From NCBI RefSeq assembly GCF_004375085.3, contig NZ_SNAQ03000010.1:1-64000 (forward strand): DNA of 64,000 nt, given 5' to 3'. The first letter of the stretch is position 1; the number at the start of each line of letters is the position of its first letter. Made by a program: the position numbers and the translations under genes. Below, piece after piece: positions 1 to 8,152 of this stretch. This stretch comes from Lewinella sp. W8. Lineage in GTDB: Bacteria; Bacteroidota; Bacteroidia; Chitinophagales; Saprospiraceae. The notes beneath the pieces are model-generated. The model did not search any database. It saw only the letters and a program-made list of their open reading frames with translations, and was not told where the DNA came from.

Positions 1-89
1 TCTTGACCAAGTAGGGGCTTACCACTTTTAAGATGGTCTGCTAACAGCTTTTGGAGATCCGCTGGTAATTTGTCTTTTGCGCTTTTCAT
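1..89 (-). CDS. IS256-type transposase, N-terminus only (runs off the window)
   Basis: The reverse strand encodes 29 residues from an ATG at 87-89 to the window edge. They include LLADHLKSGKPLLGQ, which resembles the N-terminal stretch of IS256 (mutator) family transposases, where a K-x-L-x-G-x-D-G segment follows a short helix. The element-end-like sequence just upstream (104-126) supports this reading. Only the start is visible, so intactness cannot be judged and the family call is tentative. Confidence 0.45.
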   Translation of the reverse strand, partial: MKSAKDKLPADLQKLLADHLKSGKPLLGQ

Positions 90-128
90 TCTTAAAGATA
101 GTAGACACACTTACTTGAACAGTCTCTC
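1..128 (-). mobile_element. Terminal part of an IS256-like insertion sequence
   Basis: Positions 104-126, read on the minus strand, begin GAGACTGTT and end AGTGTGTC. The same pattern (GAGACCGTT ... AGTGTGTC) occurs at 17137-17159, upstream of a second transposase remnant in this window. This looks like a 23-bp terminal inverted repeat, placing the element boundary near 126-128. The other end lies outside the window. Confidence 0.45.
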
Positions 129-252
129 TTAATTTAAGAACGGCCTACTTAGGGAGCAAGCCTTTTTCGGGCATATCATCATCAAGTGATACGATTCACC
201 ACTTTAAACTTTCATTCCGAGCGGTCAACCCTTCTTATCAAGCGAGGATACC
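129..252. other. Spacer with no recognisable gene
   Basis: AT-rich sequence between the IS-like end and the tandem array. I see no open frame with family resemblance, no RNA gene and no clear terminator. Confidence 0.5.
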
Positions 253-602
253 CCTAGTACCTGTGCCCCAACCTCTACATCAAACATCAAACATCCTCCC
301 CGGGGAACTACCGTCCTAGTACCTGTGCCCCAACCTCTACATCAAACATCAAACATCCTCCCCGGGGAACTACCGTCCTAGTACCTGTGCCCGAACCCCT
401 ACATCAAACGTCAAACATCCTCCCCGGGGAACTACCGTCCTAATACCTGTGCCCCAACCTCTACATCAAACATCCTCCCCGGGGAACTACCGTCCTAGTA
501 CCTGTGCCCCAACCTCTACATCAAACATCAAACATCCTCCCCTGGGCACTACCGCCCTAGTACCTCCGCCCGAACCCCTACATCAAACGTCAAACATCCC
601 TA
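253..602. repeat. 62-bp tandem array, six units, abutting the ftsK stop codon
   Basis: Units start at 253, 315, 377, 439, 494 and 556. Units 1, 2, 3 and 5 are 62 bp. Unit 4 is 55 bp, having lost one ATCAAAC step. Unit 6 is cut off by the end of ftsK at 600. Each unit begins CCTAGTACCTGTGCCC and ends GGGGAACTACCGT. Units differ by scattered substitutions. There are no variable spacers, so it is a direct tandem repeat rather than a CRISPR. The array lies immediately 3' of ftsK and would be transcribed with it if no terminator intervenes. Confidence 0.95.
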
Positions 603-3092
603 CCCTCTATTCCGTAGATCATCAATGAACCGCGTCAGTTCTGTCTCGTCGTAGACGAGGACTTCCCGGGGCTTACTGCCCTGAGCGGGACCCACGATGC
701 CGAGTTGTTCCATCTGGTCCATGATGCGGCCGGCGCGGTTGTAGCCGAGTTTGAGGCGGCGCTGGATCATACTGGTGGAACCGTGCTGCTGGGAGATGAT
801 GAGGCGGGCGGCATCTTCGAACATATCGTCCAGATCGGCGTAACTCAGGTGGCCGGCGCCGCTCATTTCCTCGTCGGTATTGTACTCCGGCAGGAGGTAG
901 GGCTCCACGTAGCCGCGTTGCTTGCCGATAAAGTCAATCACCTGCTCCACTTCGGGGGTGTCAACGAAGGCCCCCTGGAGGCGGACGATGTCTCCTCCAT
1001 TGCTGAGCAGCATGTCACCCCGGCCGATCAACTGATCGGCTCCGCCGGCGTCCAGGATGGTCCGGCTGTCTACTTTGGCGGTTACCTTAAAGGCAATCCG
1101 GGCCGGGAAGTTGGCCTTGATGACGCCGGTAATGATGTTCACCGACGGGCGCTGGGTGGCGATCACCAGGTGAATGCCCACTGCACGCGACAGCTGCGCC
1201 AGGCGGGCGATGGGCATTTCAACTTCCTTGCCCGCCGTCATGATCAGGTCGGCAAATTCGTCGATGACCAGCACGATGAAGGGGAGGAATTTGTGCCCCT
1301 TTTCCGGGTTGAGCCGGCGAGCAACGAACTTCTCGTTGTACTCCTTGATGTTCCGGGCGGCGGCTTTCTTGAGCAAATCGTACCGCTGGTCCATCTCGAT
1401 ACAGAGGGAATTCAGAATGTGAATCACCTTGGTAGTCTCGGTCGTGATGGGCTCGGTCTGTCCGGGCAGGAAGGCGAGGAAGTGACTTTCCAGCTTGGCG
1501 TAGGGGAAAAGCTCCACCTTTTTGGGGTCGATCATCACCAACTTGACCTGACTGGGGTGCTTCTTGTAAAGCAGCGACATCACGATGGAGTTGATCCCCA
1601 CCGATTTACCCTGACCGGTGGCACCCGCTACGAGCAGGTGAGGCATTTTTGCCAGGTCAGCCACGAGCACTTCGTTCTTGATCGTTTTACCCAGCGCCAG
1701 GGGAAGGTCCATCTTGGCGGTGCGGAACTTCTCGCTTTCCAAGACCTCCCGCATGCTCACCATTTGGGGATTTTTATTGGGTACTTCAATACCGATGGTC
1801 CCCCGGCCGGGAATGGGCGCAATGATCCGGATGCCGAGGGCCGCCAGCGACAGAGCGATGTCGTCTTCCAGGTTCTTGATCTTGGAGATTCTGACCCCGG
1901 GCGCGGGAACAATTTCGTAGAGGGTGACCGTGGGGCCGATGGTGGCCCGAATCTTGGTAATCTCAATTTTGTAATTGAGCAGCGTCTCAATGATCTGGTC
2001 CTTGTTGGCTTCGAGTTCGGCCCGGTCCACCTCGTGTTTTCCGGAGCTGCGGTCTTCCAGCAGCATCATGACCGGCTTCTCGTAGCTGGGTAAATCCAGG
2101 GTGGGATCGTAGGGTTCGCTGTGGTCCTTGTTCTCTTCGGTGGCGGCCAGTTCCGTATCGGGGCCTTCACCGGCACCCGCCACGATGAGGTTGTCACCAC
2201 CCACCGCCAGGGGGTCCGGCTGAATGATCTCGGGCATTTCCACTTCCTCCAGTGGCATGGCCATCTGGTTGCCGGGCAACTGCTCAATGCCCCGGTCCGA
2301 GGGGAGGGCAGGCTCGTCCATGGAAATCTCAAAATCGCTGCCGTCACCGGGGGCCAGAGAGGGGGGCGTATTTTTTGGCGTGGCCGCAGGTGCCGTGCTT
2401 CCGGTAGTGGCCGCGGCCTTAGCGGCGGTAGGCTCAAAGGGCTTGGGGCGTGGCTTGCCCCAGAACCGGACGCGCTCACTGAAGTGGTCAACGATGTCGT
2501 TTTGGATCTGCCGGGGTGAGCCGTTGAAGTCGATCCGGGCCTCAAACACCAGGTAAAGGCCTACCAGGGTAAGCAGGAGCAAAATCACCCCAAACCCTCC
2601 GAGAACCCCCGTCAGGTGGCTGACCAGGTAACGCCCTACGCCACCGCCCAGGGGGAATTCCGTCAGGGCGCCAAAAGCAAATTCGAATAGTACCGCCAGG
2701 CCAATGGTGGCCAGCATAATCTTTACGAAGAGGTTGGCCATCTTCCGCAGGGGCAGGCGCCGCAGGAAATTCAGCCCCATTCGCCAGATGAAGTATACCA
2801 CCAGGTAACTCGGGAGCCCGAACAGGTAGTACATGTACCAGTTGGAAAGGTAGGCGCCCAGACGACCCAGGGCATTGTCGACCGTTGGGCCGTCATTGCG
2901 CAACAACTTCCAGTTGAAGCGCAGAACACGGTCCTGATCCACCTTCCAGTTGAAGAGGTGGGAGGTAAAGGCCACAAAAAGGAAGATGGCAATGAAAATC
3001 AGGAGTAACCCGAAGAGCTTGGGAATACGCTCGTCGTTCAGCCCCATCTTGAGACCTAACTGGTTCGGGTTTTTCTTCTTTGCTCTGGCCAT
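600..3092 (-). CDS. ftsK: DNA translocase FtsK/SpoIIIE family
   Basis: 830 residues, the usual length for Bacteroidota FtsK. Four N-terminal membrane spans (roughly residues 26-46, 88-110, 120-140 and 150-185) anchor it at the septum. A Pro/Ala/Glu-rich linker follows (about 210-330), then the RecA-like motor. Walker A GATGQGKS is near residue 490 and Walker B LVIDEFADL follows. The C-terminal winged-helix gamma domain (last ~65 residues, with QQHGSTSMIQRRLKLGYNRA) would recognise polar chromosome sequences. The protein pumps the chromosome terminus through the closing septum and activates XerCD dimer resolution. The ATG at 3092 gives a basic lead-in before the first span. It seems monocistronic and ends in a 62-bp tandem array. 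Confidence 0.95.
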   Translation of the reverse strand: MARAKKKNPNQLGLKMGLNDERIPKLFGLLLIFIAIFLFVAFTSHLFNWKVDQDRVLRFNWKLLRNDGPTVDNALGRLGAYLSNWYMYYLFGLPSYLVVYFIWRMGLNFLRRLPLRKMANLFVKIMLATIGLAVLFEFAFGALTEFPLGGGVGRYLVSHLTGVLGGFGVILLLLTLVGLYLVFEARIDFNGSPRQIQNDIVDHFSERVRFWGKPRPKPFEPTAAKAAATTGSTAPAATPKNTPPSLAPGDGSDFEISMDEPALPSDRGIEQLPGNQMAMPLEEVEMPEIIQPDPLAVGGDNLIVAGAGEGPDTELAATEENKDHSEPYDPTLDLPSYEKPVMMLLEDRSSGKHEVDRAELEANKDQIIETLLNYKIEITKIRATIGPTVTLYEIVPAPGVRISKIKNLEDDIALSLAALGIRIIAPIPGRGTIGIEVPNKNPQMVSMREVLESEKFRTAKMDLPLALGKTIKNEVLVADLAKMPHLLVAGATGQGKSVGINSIVMSLLYKKHPSQVKLVMIDPKKVELFPYAKLESHFLAFLPGQTEPITTETTKVIHILNSLCIEMDQRYDLLKKAAARNIKEYNEKFVARRLNPEKGHKFLPFIVLVIDEFADLIMTAGKEVEMPIARLAQLSRAVGIHLVIATQRPSVNIITGVIKANFPARIAFKVTAKVDSRTILDAGGADQLIGRGDMLLSNGGDIVRLQGAFVDTPEVEQVIDFIGKQRGYVEPYLLPEYNTDEEMSGAGHLSYADLDDMFEDAARLIISQQHGSTSMIQRRLKLGYNRAGRIMDQMEQLGIVGPAQGSKPREVLVYDETELTRFIDDLRNRG

Positions 3093-3347
3093 ACAGTAAG
3101 TAGGAAAAAAACGCTTAGAGTTGGAGGGTTGCGGGGCTCAAGGCCAAGATTGAACGGGCCAAAATGAGGTAAATTCCCAGAATAACCAACAAACACTTAC
3201 CGCGAAAATAAGGAAAGTAGGTCACTTTCCCCTTTCGGCTGACTTTGGCACCGCCGCAGTGTAGGGGAATGGACCGGTAAAAACGGAACCCTCCGGGAGT
3301 GGGGAATGATTTACGATCCCTCCCGAGAAAAAATTATCCCCACTCAG

Positions 3348-3776
3348 TCAGTCGGTTAGGCGGCGGATCAAACCAACCGACAGGTTCAGCAGAAAGAGGA
3401 ATTGACTAATTACTACCGCCACCACCAGGACCGAAATCACGGCGTTGATACGGGCAAAAAACCGGAAGTCACCCAGGCTGAAGTAGGAAGATAGCATGAT
3501 CCCCACGCCAATGGCCAGAAAAAATAGCACGGTGAGAAAGAGATGGATGGCGGTCATCCAGGGCACCAATCGCAAGCTGCGGGCGAGCCAGTATACCAGA
3601 CCAATAATAAAGAGAACCATGGCCAATAAAAGACCAAGGTGCACCGAAGCACTTACGAAGTAGGTATCATGGAGCTGAAAATCAACGATTGAGCGCGCCG
3701 AAAGGAGCGGGAGTACGAATACGATCGGTGCGGCGACCCAGGCAAAGCGGTAAGGTCGATTGGATGGGGCGAACAT
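3348..3776 (-). CDS. Small membrane protein with a cytochrome-oxidase-subunit-I-like HDTYF motif
   Basis: 142 residues with four predicted membrane spans. Residues 34-48 read FQLHDTYFVSASVHL, close to the helix VII-VIII region of haem-copper oxidase subunit I, where an HDTYYVVAHFHY-type sequence carries haem/copper ligands. Here the second half (AHFHY) is replaced by SASVHL, so the haem ligands are not conserved and no complete oxidase is possible at this size. It could be a COX1-derived fragment protein or a small unrelated family. No neighbouring respiratory genes were seen. Confidence 0.6.
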   Translation of the reverse strand: MFAPSNRPYRFAWVAAPIVFVLPLLSARSIVDFQLHDTYFVSASVHLGLLLAMVLFIIGLVYWLARSLRLVPWMTAIHLFLTVLFFLAIGVGIMLSSYFSLGDFRFFARINAVISVLVVAVVISQFLFLLNLSVGLIRRLTD

Positions 3777-3822
3777 CAGGCGAAGGGTTTGTCCCCCAAG
3801 ATAAGACAGATGCCCGATTTCG

Positions 3823-4254
3823 CTATTCCTGTTTGGGCCGCATTTCGCGGAAGAAGATTTTACTCACAATCTTCCATTCCCCGTCAATCTTGAGCAAATT
3901 CATGTAGTCAATAAAGCGGAAGGTAGGATAGTCGATTTCCAGTCGTGCCGAAGCGGCGTTGCCGTTGATTTCAATGGAGGATACCCGCGTTTGTCGTTTC
4001 GAGGGTGGTCCGGGCTTCATCCCCTTGCGGAAGAATTCCACGGCGTTGACCGAAACGTGCTCTCCCTCTCCGTTGATGAACTGCATACTTGCTTCCGGAT
4101 GAAAAGCTTTCTCCAGGGTGGCAAAATCGTTGTTGGTGCCGCCGTCGAGGTAATACCGGACGGCCTGCTGTACGCCGGCATAATCCTGGGCGTTTTGTGC
4201 GGCCAGATTGCCGAAGGTGAATAAGGTGGCGAAGGCGAGGAAAATTCTGGTCAT
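3823..4254 (-). CDS. Secreted NTF2-fold protein (putative lumazine-binding / SnoaL-like)
   Basis: 143 residues. The N-terminus (MTRIFLAFATLFTFGNLAAQ) is a signal peptide, so the protein is exported to the periplasm or cell surface. The rest matches the short NTF2-like cone fold: an N-terminal helix with QAVRYYLDG, the FHPEASMQF strand, and a C-terminal LKIDGEWKIVSKIFF strand pair. Family members include ketosteroid-isomerase-like and Lumazine_bd_2 proteins, many of unknown substrate. It lies 46 bp upstream of the small membrane gene at 3348-3776 and may share a transcript. Function is not determined. Confidence 0.7.
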   Translation of the reverse strand: MTRIFLAFATLFTFGNLAAQNAQDYAGVQQAVRYYLDGGTNNDFATLEKAFHPEASMQFINGEGEHVSVNAVEFFRKGMKPGPPSKRQTRVSSIEINGNAASARLEIDYPTFRFIDYMNLLKIDGEWKIVSKIFFREMRPKQE

Positions 4255-4388
4255 GATGGTGGTGTTGGTGATGGTTACCTACGAGGGTAGGGCACAGTAA
4301 GGAATCTTACCGTTCCTAGTCCATCACGAAAAGACCTGATTTGGCGCGCAGGGTTGCATGCTTGGGGCGCGCATACCCTTTTCCTCGG

Positions 4389-5879
4389 TTAGGAGCGCTT
4401 ACTCCTTCTCCCGCCTCGCCGCTGATGATGGCCGCCCTGCTTTTTCTTCCAGCGTTTGCTGGGCACCAGGGGGCGGGGGTAGTCCACGCCGATCTTTACG
4501 CCCAGTCGGGATTGGTCCTGATCGCTCAGTTCATCGGGGGTATGGACCTGATCCTCGGAGAGAGTTGATAACTCCGGGCACCATAGTTTCACGTAGTCAC
4601 CGTTGCCGTCGTAGCGTTGTGCCTGACTGAGAATGTTGAAGTAGCGGTCTTCCCTGGGATCGGAACCGACGCCAGCCACGTAATTCCAGTTGCACCAGTT
4701 GCTCGTCACGTCGTAATCGACGAGCTGACTTTCGAAATACTCGGCGCCCATGCGCCAGTCGATGTTCAGGTCCTTGACCAGGTAGCTGGCGACGTTTTGC
4801 CGTCCGCGGTTGCTCATGAAGCCCGTCCGGGCAATTTCTCGCATGTTGGCGTCGATGAAGGGCGTACCCGTAGTACCGTCCACCCAGCGCTGAAAGGTCT
4901 CCTGGTCCTTGCTCCAGGCCCGGCTTTCTCCCTTGGTTCCCCCCTTGTGGAAGATCGCGTTGCCGTGCTTTTTGCCCATGAGGCGGAAGAAGTCGCGCCA
5001 GAGCAGTTCAAAGATGACCCAGTAAGTACTCTTGTTGGCTCCGTTCTTCTCTTCGTATGCCTTGATTTCCCAGTAAATTTTCTTTGGGGACAGGCAGCCG
5101 TACGCCAGCCAGGGGCTGAACTTGGTGCTGTAGTCCGCGCCGATCAATTCATTGCGGGTTTCCTTGTAGGTAGCCACCGCATGAGAATCAAAAAGGTAGT
5201 ACGCCAGGCGGTCCAGTCCGGCAGTTTCTCCACCCTCGAACTGAATGGCCGCCCGCTCATCACTGGGGGGCTCTGAGATGCCAAAATCACTTAAGGAGGG
5301 AAGTTCTCCGACGTCGGGAAGCCCACTGGGGTCGAAGCTGATGCGCACCGGAGTGGGAATCGGTTCCCGTACCGGGGTGATTCTTTCCGTCTCTTTCCGA
5401 AACTGGGTAAAGACGTCAGGGGTCTGGGTGATGGGGAAGGGCAGGTCCGCCGTGTAGTAGAGGAGCTTACCGCGGGAATAGTAGATTTCCCGCCCGATGG
5501 CCCAGAGATTTTGCTCCAGGTTGGATTGCACCCGGCGCTCTTCGTCCATTCGTTCCCGGTTACAGAATACCCAACTTGCCCGGGATTCGATGGTGAGGTC
5601 AACGATCACCTCTTCGGGTTTACCAACCCTGATGATGAGATCCGCGCCCCTTTTTCGCAGATTCTTCCGTAAGTCGGCGACCGCTTCCAGGACAAACTTC
5701 GCCCGGTGGCCGCCCATCTTCGGGCAACCCGTATGGGGCAGCGTGCCCCGCCACACCCGGGGGTCAAAAACGTACACGGGCAGCACTTCATCGGCGTGCT
5801 TCATGGCGTCGGCGAGTGCTTCGTTATCGTGTAACCGAAGGTCCCGACGGAACCAGACAATGGCGGTACGTTTCTTCAT
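4389..5879 (-). CDS. Cryptochrome DASH / deoxyribodipyrimidine photolyase family
   Basis: 496 residues. The N-terminal alpha/beta antenna domain starts TAIVWFRRDLRLHDNEAL, and a C-terminal FAD-binding helical domain follows. The segment TSNWCNWNYVAGVGSDP followed by REDRYFNI is the cry-DASH signature and separates it from class I CPD photolyases. Cry-DASH proteins repair cyclobutane dimers, mainly in single-stranded DNA, using blue light, FAD and usually MTHF. The last ~20 residues form a Lys/Arg/Gly-rich tail (KKKQGGHHQRRGGRRSKRS), probably nucleic-acid binding. It appears to be a single-gene unit. Confidence 0.92.
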   Translation of the reverse strand: MKKRTAIVWFRRDLRLHDNEALADAMKHADEVLPVYVFDPRVWRGTLPHTGCPKMGGHRAKFVLEAVADLRKNLRKRGADLIIRVGKPEEVIVDLTIESRASWVFCNRERMDEERRVQSNLEQNLWAIGREIYYSRGKLLYYTADLPFPITQTPDVFTQFRKETERITPVREPIPTPVRISFDPSGLPDVGELPSLSDFGISEPPSDERAAIQFEGGETAGLDRLAYYLFDSHAVATYKETRNELIGADYSTKFSPWLAYGCLSPKKIYWEIKAYEEKNGANKSTYWVIFELLWRDFFRLMGKKHGNAIFHKGGTKGESRAWSKDQETFQRWVDGTTGTPFIDANMREIARTGFMSNRGRQNVASYLVKDLNIDWRMGAEYFESQLVDYDVTSNWCNWNYVAGVGSDPREDRYFNILSQAQRYDGNGDYVKLWCPELSTLSEDQVHTPDELSDQDQSRLGVKIGVDYPRPLVPSKRWKKKQGGHHQRRGGRRSKRS

Positions 5880-6009
5880 AATGGTATCGTATTACGGGCA
5901 AGTTTGTAACGGCACCCCTCGCCGTTGGTTGCGAAAAAACCAGGATTCTACCCACCGATTTGACAATGCCGTGATGGTCCCGTCATCCCGTGGCCCACGG
6001 GCCGCGGAT

Positions 6010-8148
6010 TTACTCGGGAGCGCCGTATTCCCGCTGGTAGGGCTCGTACTGCTTCAGGTATCGCGGTACCGAAAACCGGGGACCGTAACGTTCCTCCAAT
6101 TCTCCGCATCGGTGCACGAAATCCTCCACGCCATAGGTCTCCAGATACTGTAAAACGCCACCGGTGTAGCCGGGGAATCCCCAGCCGTAAACACTGGTAA
6201 GGTTGACGGCCGCTGGTTCCGTAACGACCTTCTCCTGAAGGCACCAGCCGGATTCAATCACCTGGCAGAAAAGGAAGCGATCCTTCATCCGTCGCCGGTC
6301 GTAGTCCGTTTTGGTGACCGGAAAGTGTTTGCCCAGGCCCGACCATAATCGCGGGGCCTTGCCGTGCGCGTATTCGTAGAAACCGGCCTGCTTGCCTTTA
6401 CCTCCCCGTTCCAGATCCTTCAACATGGTTTTCAGCGCGGGCACGGCGGGGTGCTGCTGATACTTATCTCCGTAATGGTCGGCGGCCTGCTGTTCGTAGC
6501 GCATCACCAGCTTGAGCCCCAGTTCGTCGGCCAGGGCGAGGGGGCCGGTGCGCATACCGGCCTGGCGACCGAGGTTTTCGATCAGGGCGGCGGGGTAACC
6601 CTCGTTGAGCATGGTCACTCCCTCCAGGATGTAGGTGTTCAGCACCCGGGCGGCGAAAAAACCCCAGGTATCCTTTACGATGATGGGGACCTTACGGATC
6701 GCCAGGGCAAAGTCAAAGGCGCGGGCAATGGTTTCCTCGCTCGTTTTGGCTCCACGGATAATTTCCACCACGGTGGTTTTCTCCGCGGGAGAAAAGAAGT
6801 GGATGCCCACGTAATTGGCGGGCCGAAGACTCTCCTTTGCCAGTTCCGTGATGGGAATGGAAATCGTATTCGTGGCGAATACCGAGTATTCGTCCAATTG
6901 TTCTTCCGCCTCCCGGGTGACTTTGTGTTTCACCGATTTATTCTCAAAGACGGCCTCCACCACAATGTCGCAATCCCGAAACTCTTCACTCTTGTCCGTC
7001 GTGGTAATTCGGCTCAGCAATTCCTCCCGCTCCGAAGGCTGGAAAGTTCCCCGGTCAATGTATTCGTCAATGCGTTCGACGACGTAGTCCCGGCCCCGAT
7101 CGGCAATGGGCTGGCTGACGTCCTTCAGAACGACCTCCAGTCCGTTACGGACGCACAGGAAGGCAATGCTGGACCCCATCTGCCCGGCGCCGATAACGCC
7201 CACCCGCCGCGGACGGAACCTGCCGTATCCCCGTGGCCGGCCCTTGCCCCGACGAACGGCCTGTTTGTCGAACCAGAAAGTAGAGATCATACTCTTACTC
7301 ACCGTCCCCGTAGCCACCTGGGCGTAATAGCGGCTATCGAGCCGATAGGCGGTTTCAAAGTCTACCTTCGATGCTTCGGCCAGCAAGTCCAGGATGGCCC
7401 GCTTGGCGGGGTAGAGGTCGTTGGTGTCCGCCGACAGCCGGGCGGTCAGAAGGCGAATCCGGTGGCCCAGGTTGGGGTCGGCGGCCGTGCCGCCGGGAAT
7501 CTCCTGGGAGGGGTCGTCCCACGGCCGCCGCGTGGGCGGATTGCCGAGCAGAAAGGCCTTGGCCTTCCGAATCAGTTCGTCTTCGTTGGCCGCAAGGTCA
7601 TCGATGATGCCCACTTTAAGGGCCTCCTGCGGACTGTACCGCCGGCCCTCCATCAGCAGCGGATAGGCCCGCTCGATGCCGAGCAGCCACATCAGGCGGA
7701 TCGCGGCGCCGCCACTGGGAATCAGCCCGATCTTCACTTCGGGGTGTCCGAGCCTCATTTTGGGGTCGGCCAGGGCCACGCGGTGGTGGCAGGCCAGGGT
7801 CAGCTCGAAGCCCGCGCCGATGGCGTTGCCGTTGATGGCCGCCACCACGGGGACTCCGGGCTCTTCAATGTCCCGCAGGAATTGTTTCAGTTGCTGCGAA
7901 GCCTCGAAGGCTTCTTTGGGATCCGTCAACTCCAGCAAATATCCCAGGTCACCCCCCTCTAAAAAGGTATCCTTGGCGGAGGTGATGATCACTCCCCGCA
8001 GCCGACCAGCTTCTTTCTCTGCCTTCAGGTGCTTGATCACCGGTGCAAAGGCCGCCACCAGTTCGTGGTTCAGCAAATTGTCTTCCCGCCCCGACATGTC
8101 CAGGAGCAGGGTAACGATGTTATCCGTGTCTTTGCGGTAGTAGATCAT
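6010..8148 (-). CDS. fadJ: Fatty acid oxidation multifunctional enzyme, FadJ-like (enoyl-CoA hydratase / 3-hydroxyacyl-CoA dehydrogenase)
   Basis: 712 residues. The crotonase domain (about 1-195) has both catalytic glutamates, E115 in GAGFE and E137 in HPEVKIG; their 22-residue spacing matches FadJ rather than FadB. The Rossmann motif GVIGAGQMG is near residue 318, and the dehydrogenase His-containing segment GIHFFSPAEK and C-terminal dimerisation domains follow. It would hydrate trans-2-enoyl-CoA and oxidise the resulting 3-hydroxyacyl-CoA with NAD+. It begins 4 bp after the stop of the thiolase-like gene, so the two form an operon transcribed from near 9372. All FadJ catalytic residues that I can place are present, unlike its partner. 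Confidence 0.93.
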   Translation of the reverse strand: MIYYRKDTDNIVTLLLDMSGREDNLLNHELVAAFAPVIKHLKAEKEAGRLRGVIITSAKDTFLEGGDLGYLLELTDPKEAFEASQQLKQFLRDIEEPGVPVVAAINGNAIGAGFELTLACHHRVALADPKMRLGHPEVKIGLIPSGGAAIRLMWLLGIERAYPLLMEGRRYSPQEALKVGIIDDLAANEDELIRKAKAFLLGNPPTRRPWDDPSQEIPGGTAADPNLGHRIRLLTARLSADTNDLYPAKRAILDLLAEASKVDFETAYRLDSRYYAQVATGTVSKSMISTFWFDKQAVRRGKGRPRGYGRFRPRRVGVIGAGQMGSSIAFLCVRNGLEVVLKDVSQPIADRGRDYVVERIDEYIDRGTFQPSEREELLSRITTTDKSEEFRDCDIVVEAVFENKSVKHKVTREAEEQLDEYSVFATNTISIPITELAKESLRPANYVGIHFFSPAEKTTVVEIIRGAKTSEETIARAFDFALAIRKVPIIVKDTWGFFAARVLNTYILEGVTMLNEGYPAALIENLGRQAGMRTGPLALADELGLKLVMRYEQQAADHYGDKYQQHPAVPALKTMLKDLERGGKGKQAGFYEYAHGKAPRLWSGLGKHFPVTKTDYDRRRMKDRFLFCQVIESGWCLQEKVVTEPAAVNLTSVYGWGFPGYTGGVLQYLETYGVEDFVHRCGELEERYGPRFSVPRYLKQYEPYQREYGAPE

Positions 8149-8152
8149 GGCG

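Noticed and set aside
253-602. CRISPR array
   Set aside because: Units are contiguous and nearly identical over their whole length; there are no variable spacers and no cas genes nearby.
705-2093. Long plus-strand open frame
   Set aside because: It is the antisense of ftsK, which has clear domains and motifs.
6364-7962. 532-codon plus-strand open frame
   Set aside because: Antisense shadow of fadJ in a GC-rich gene; no family resemblance.
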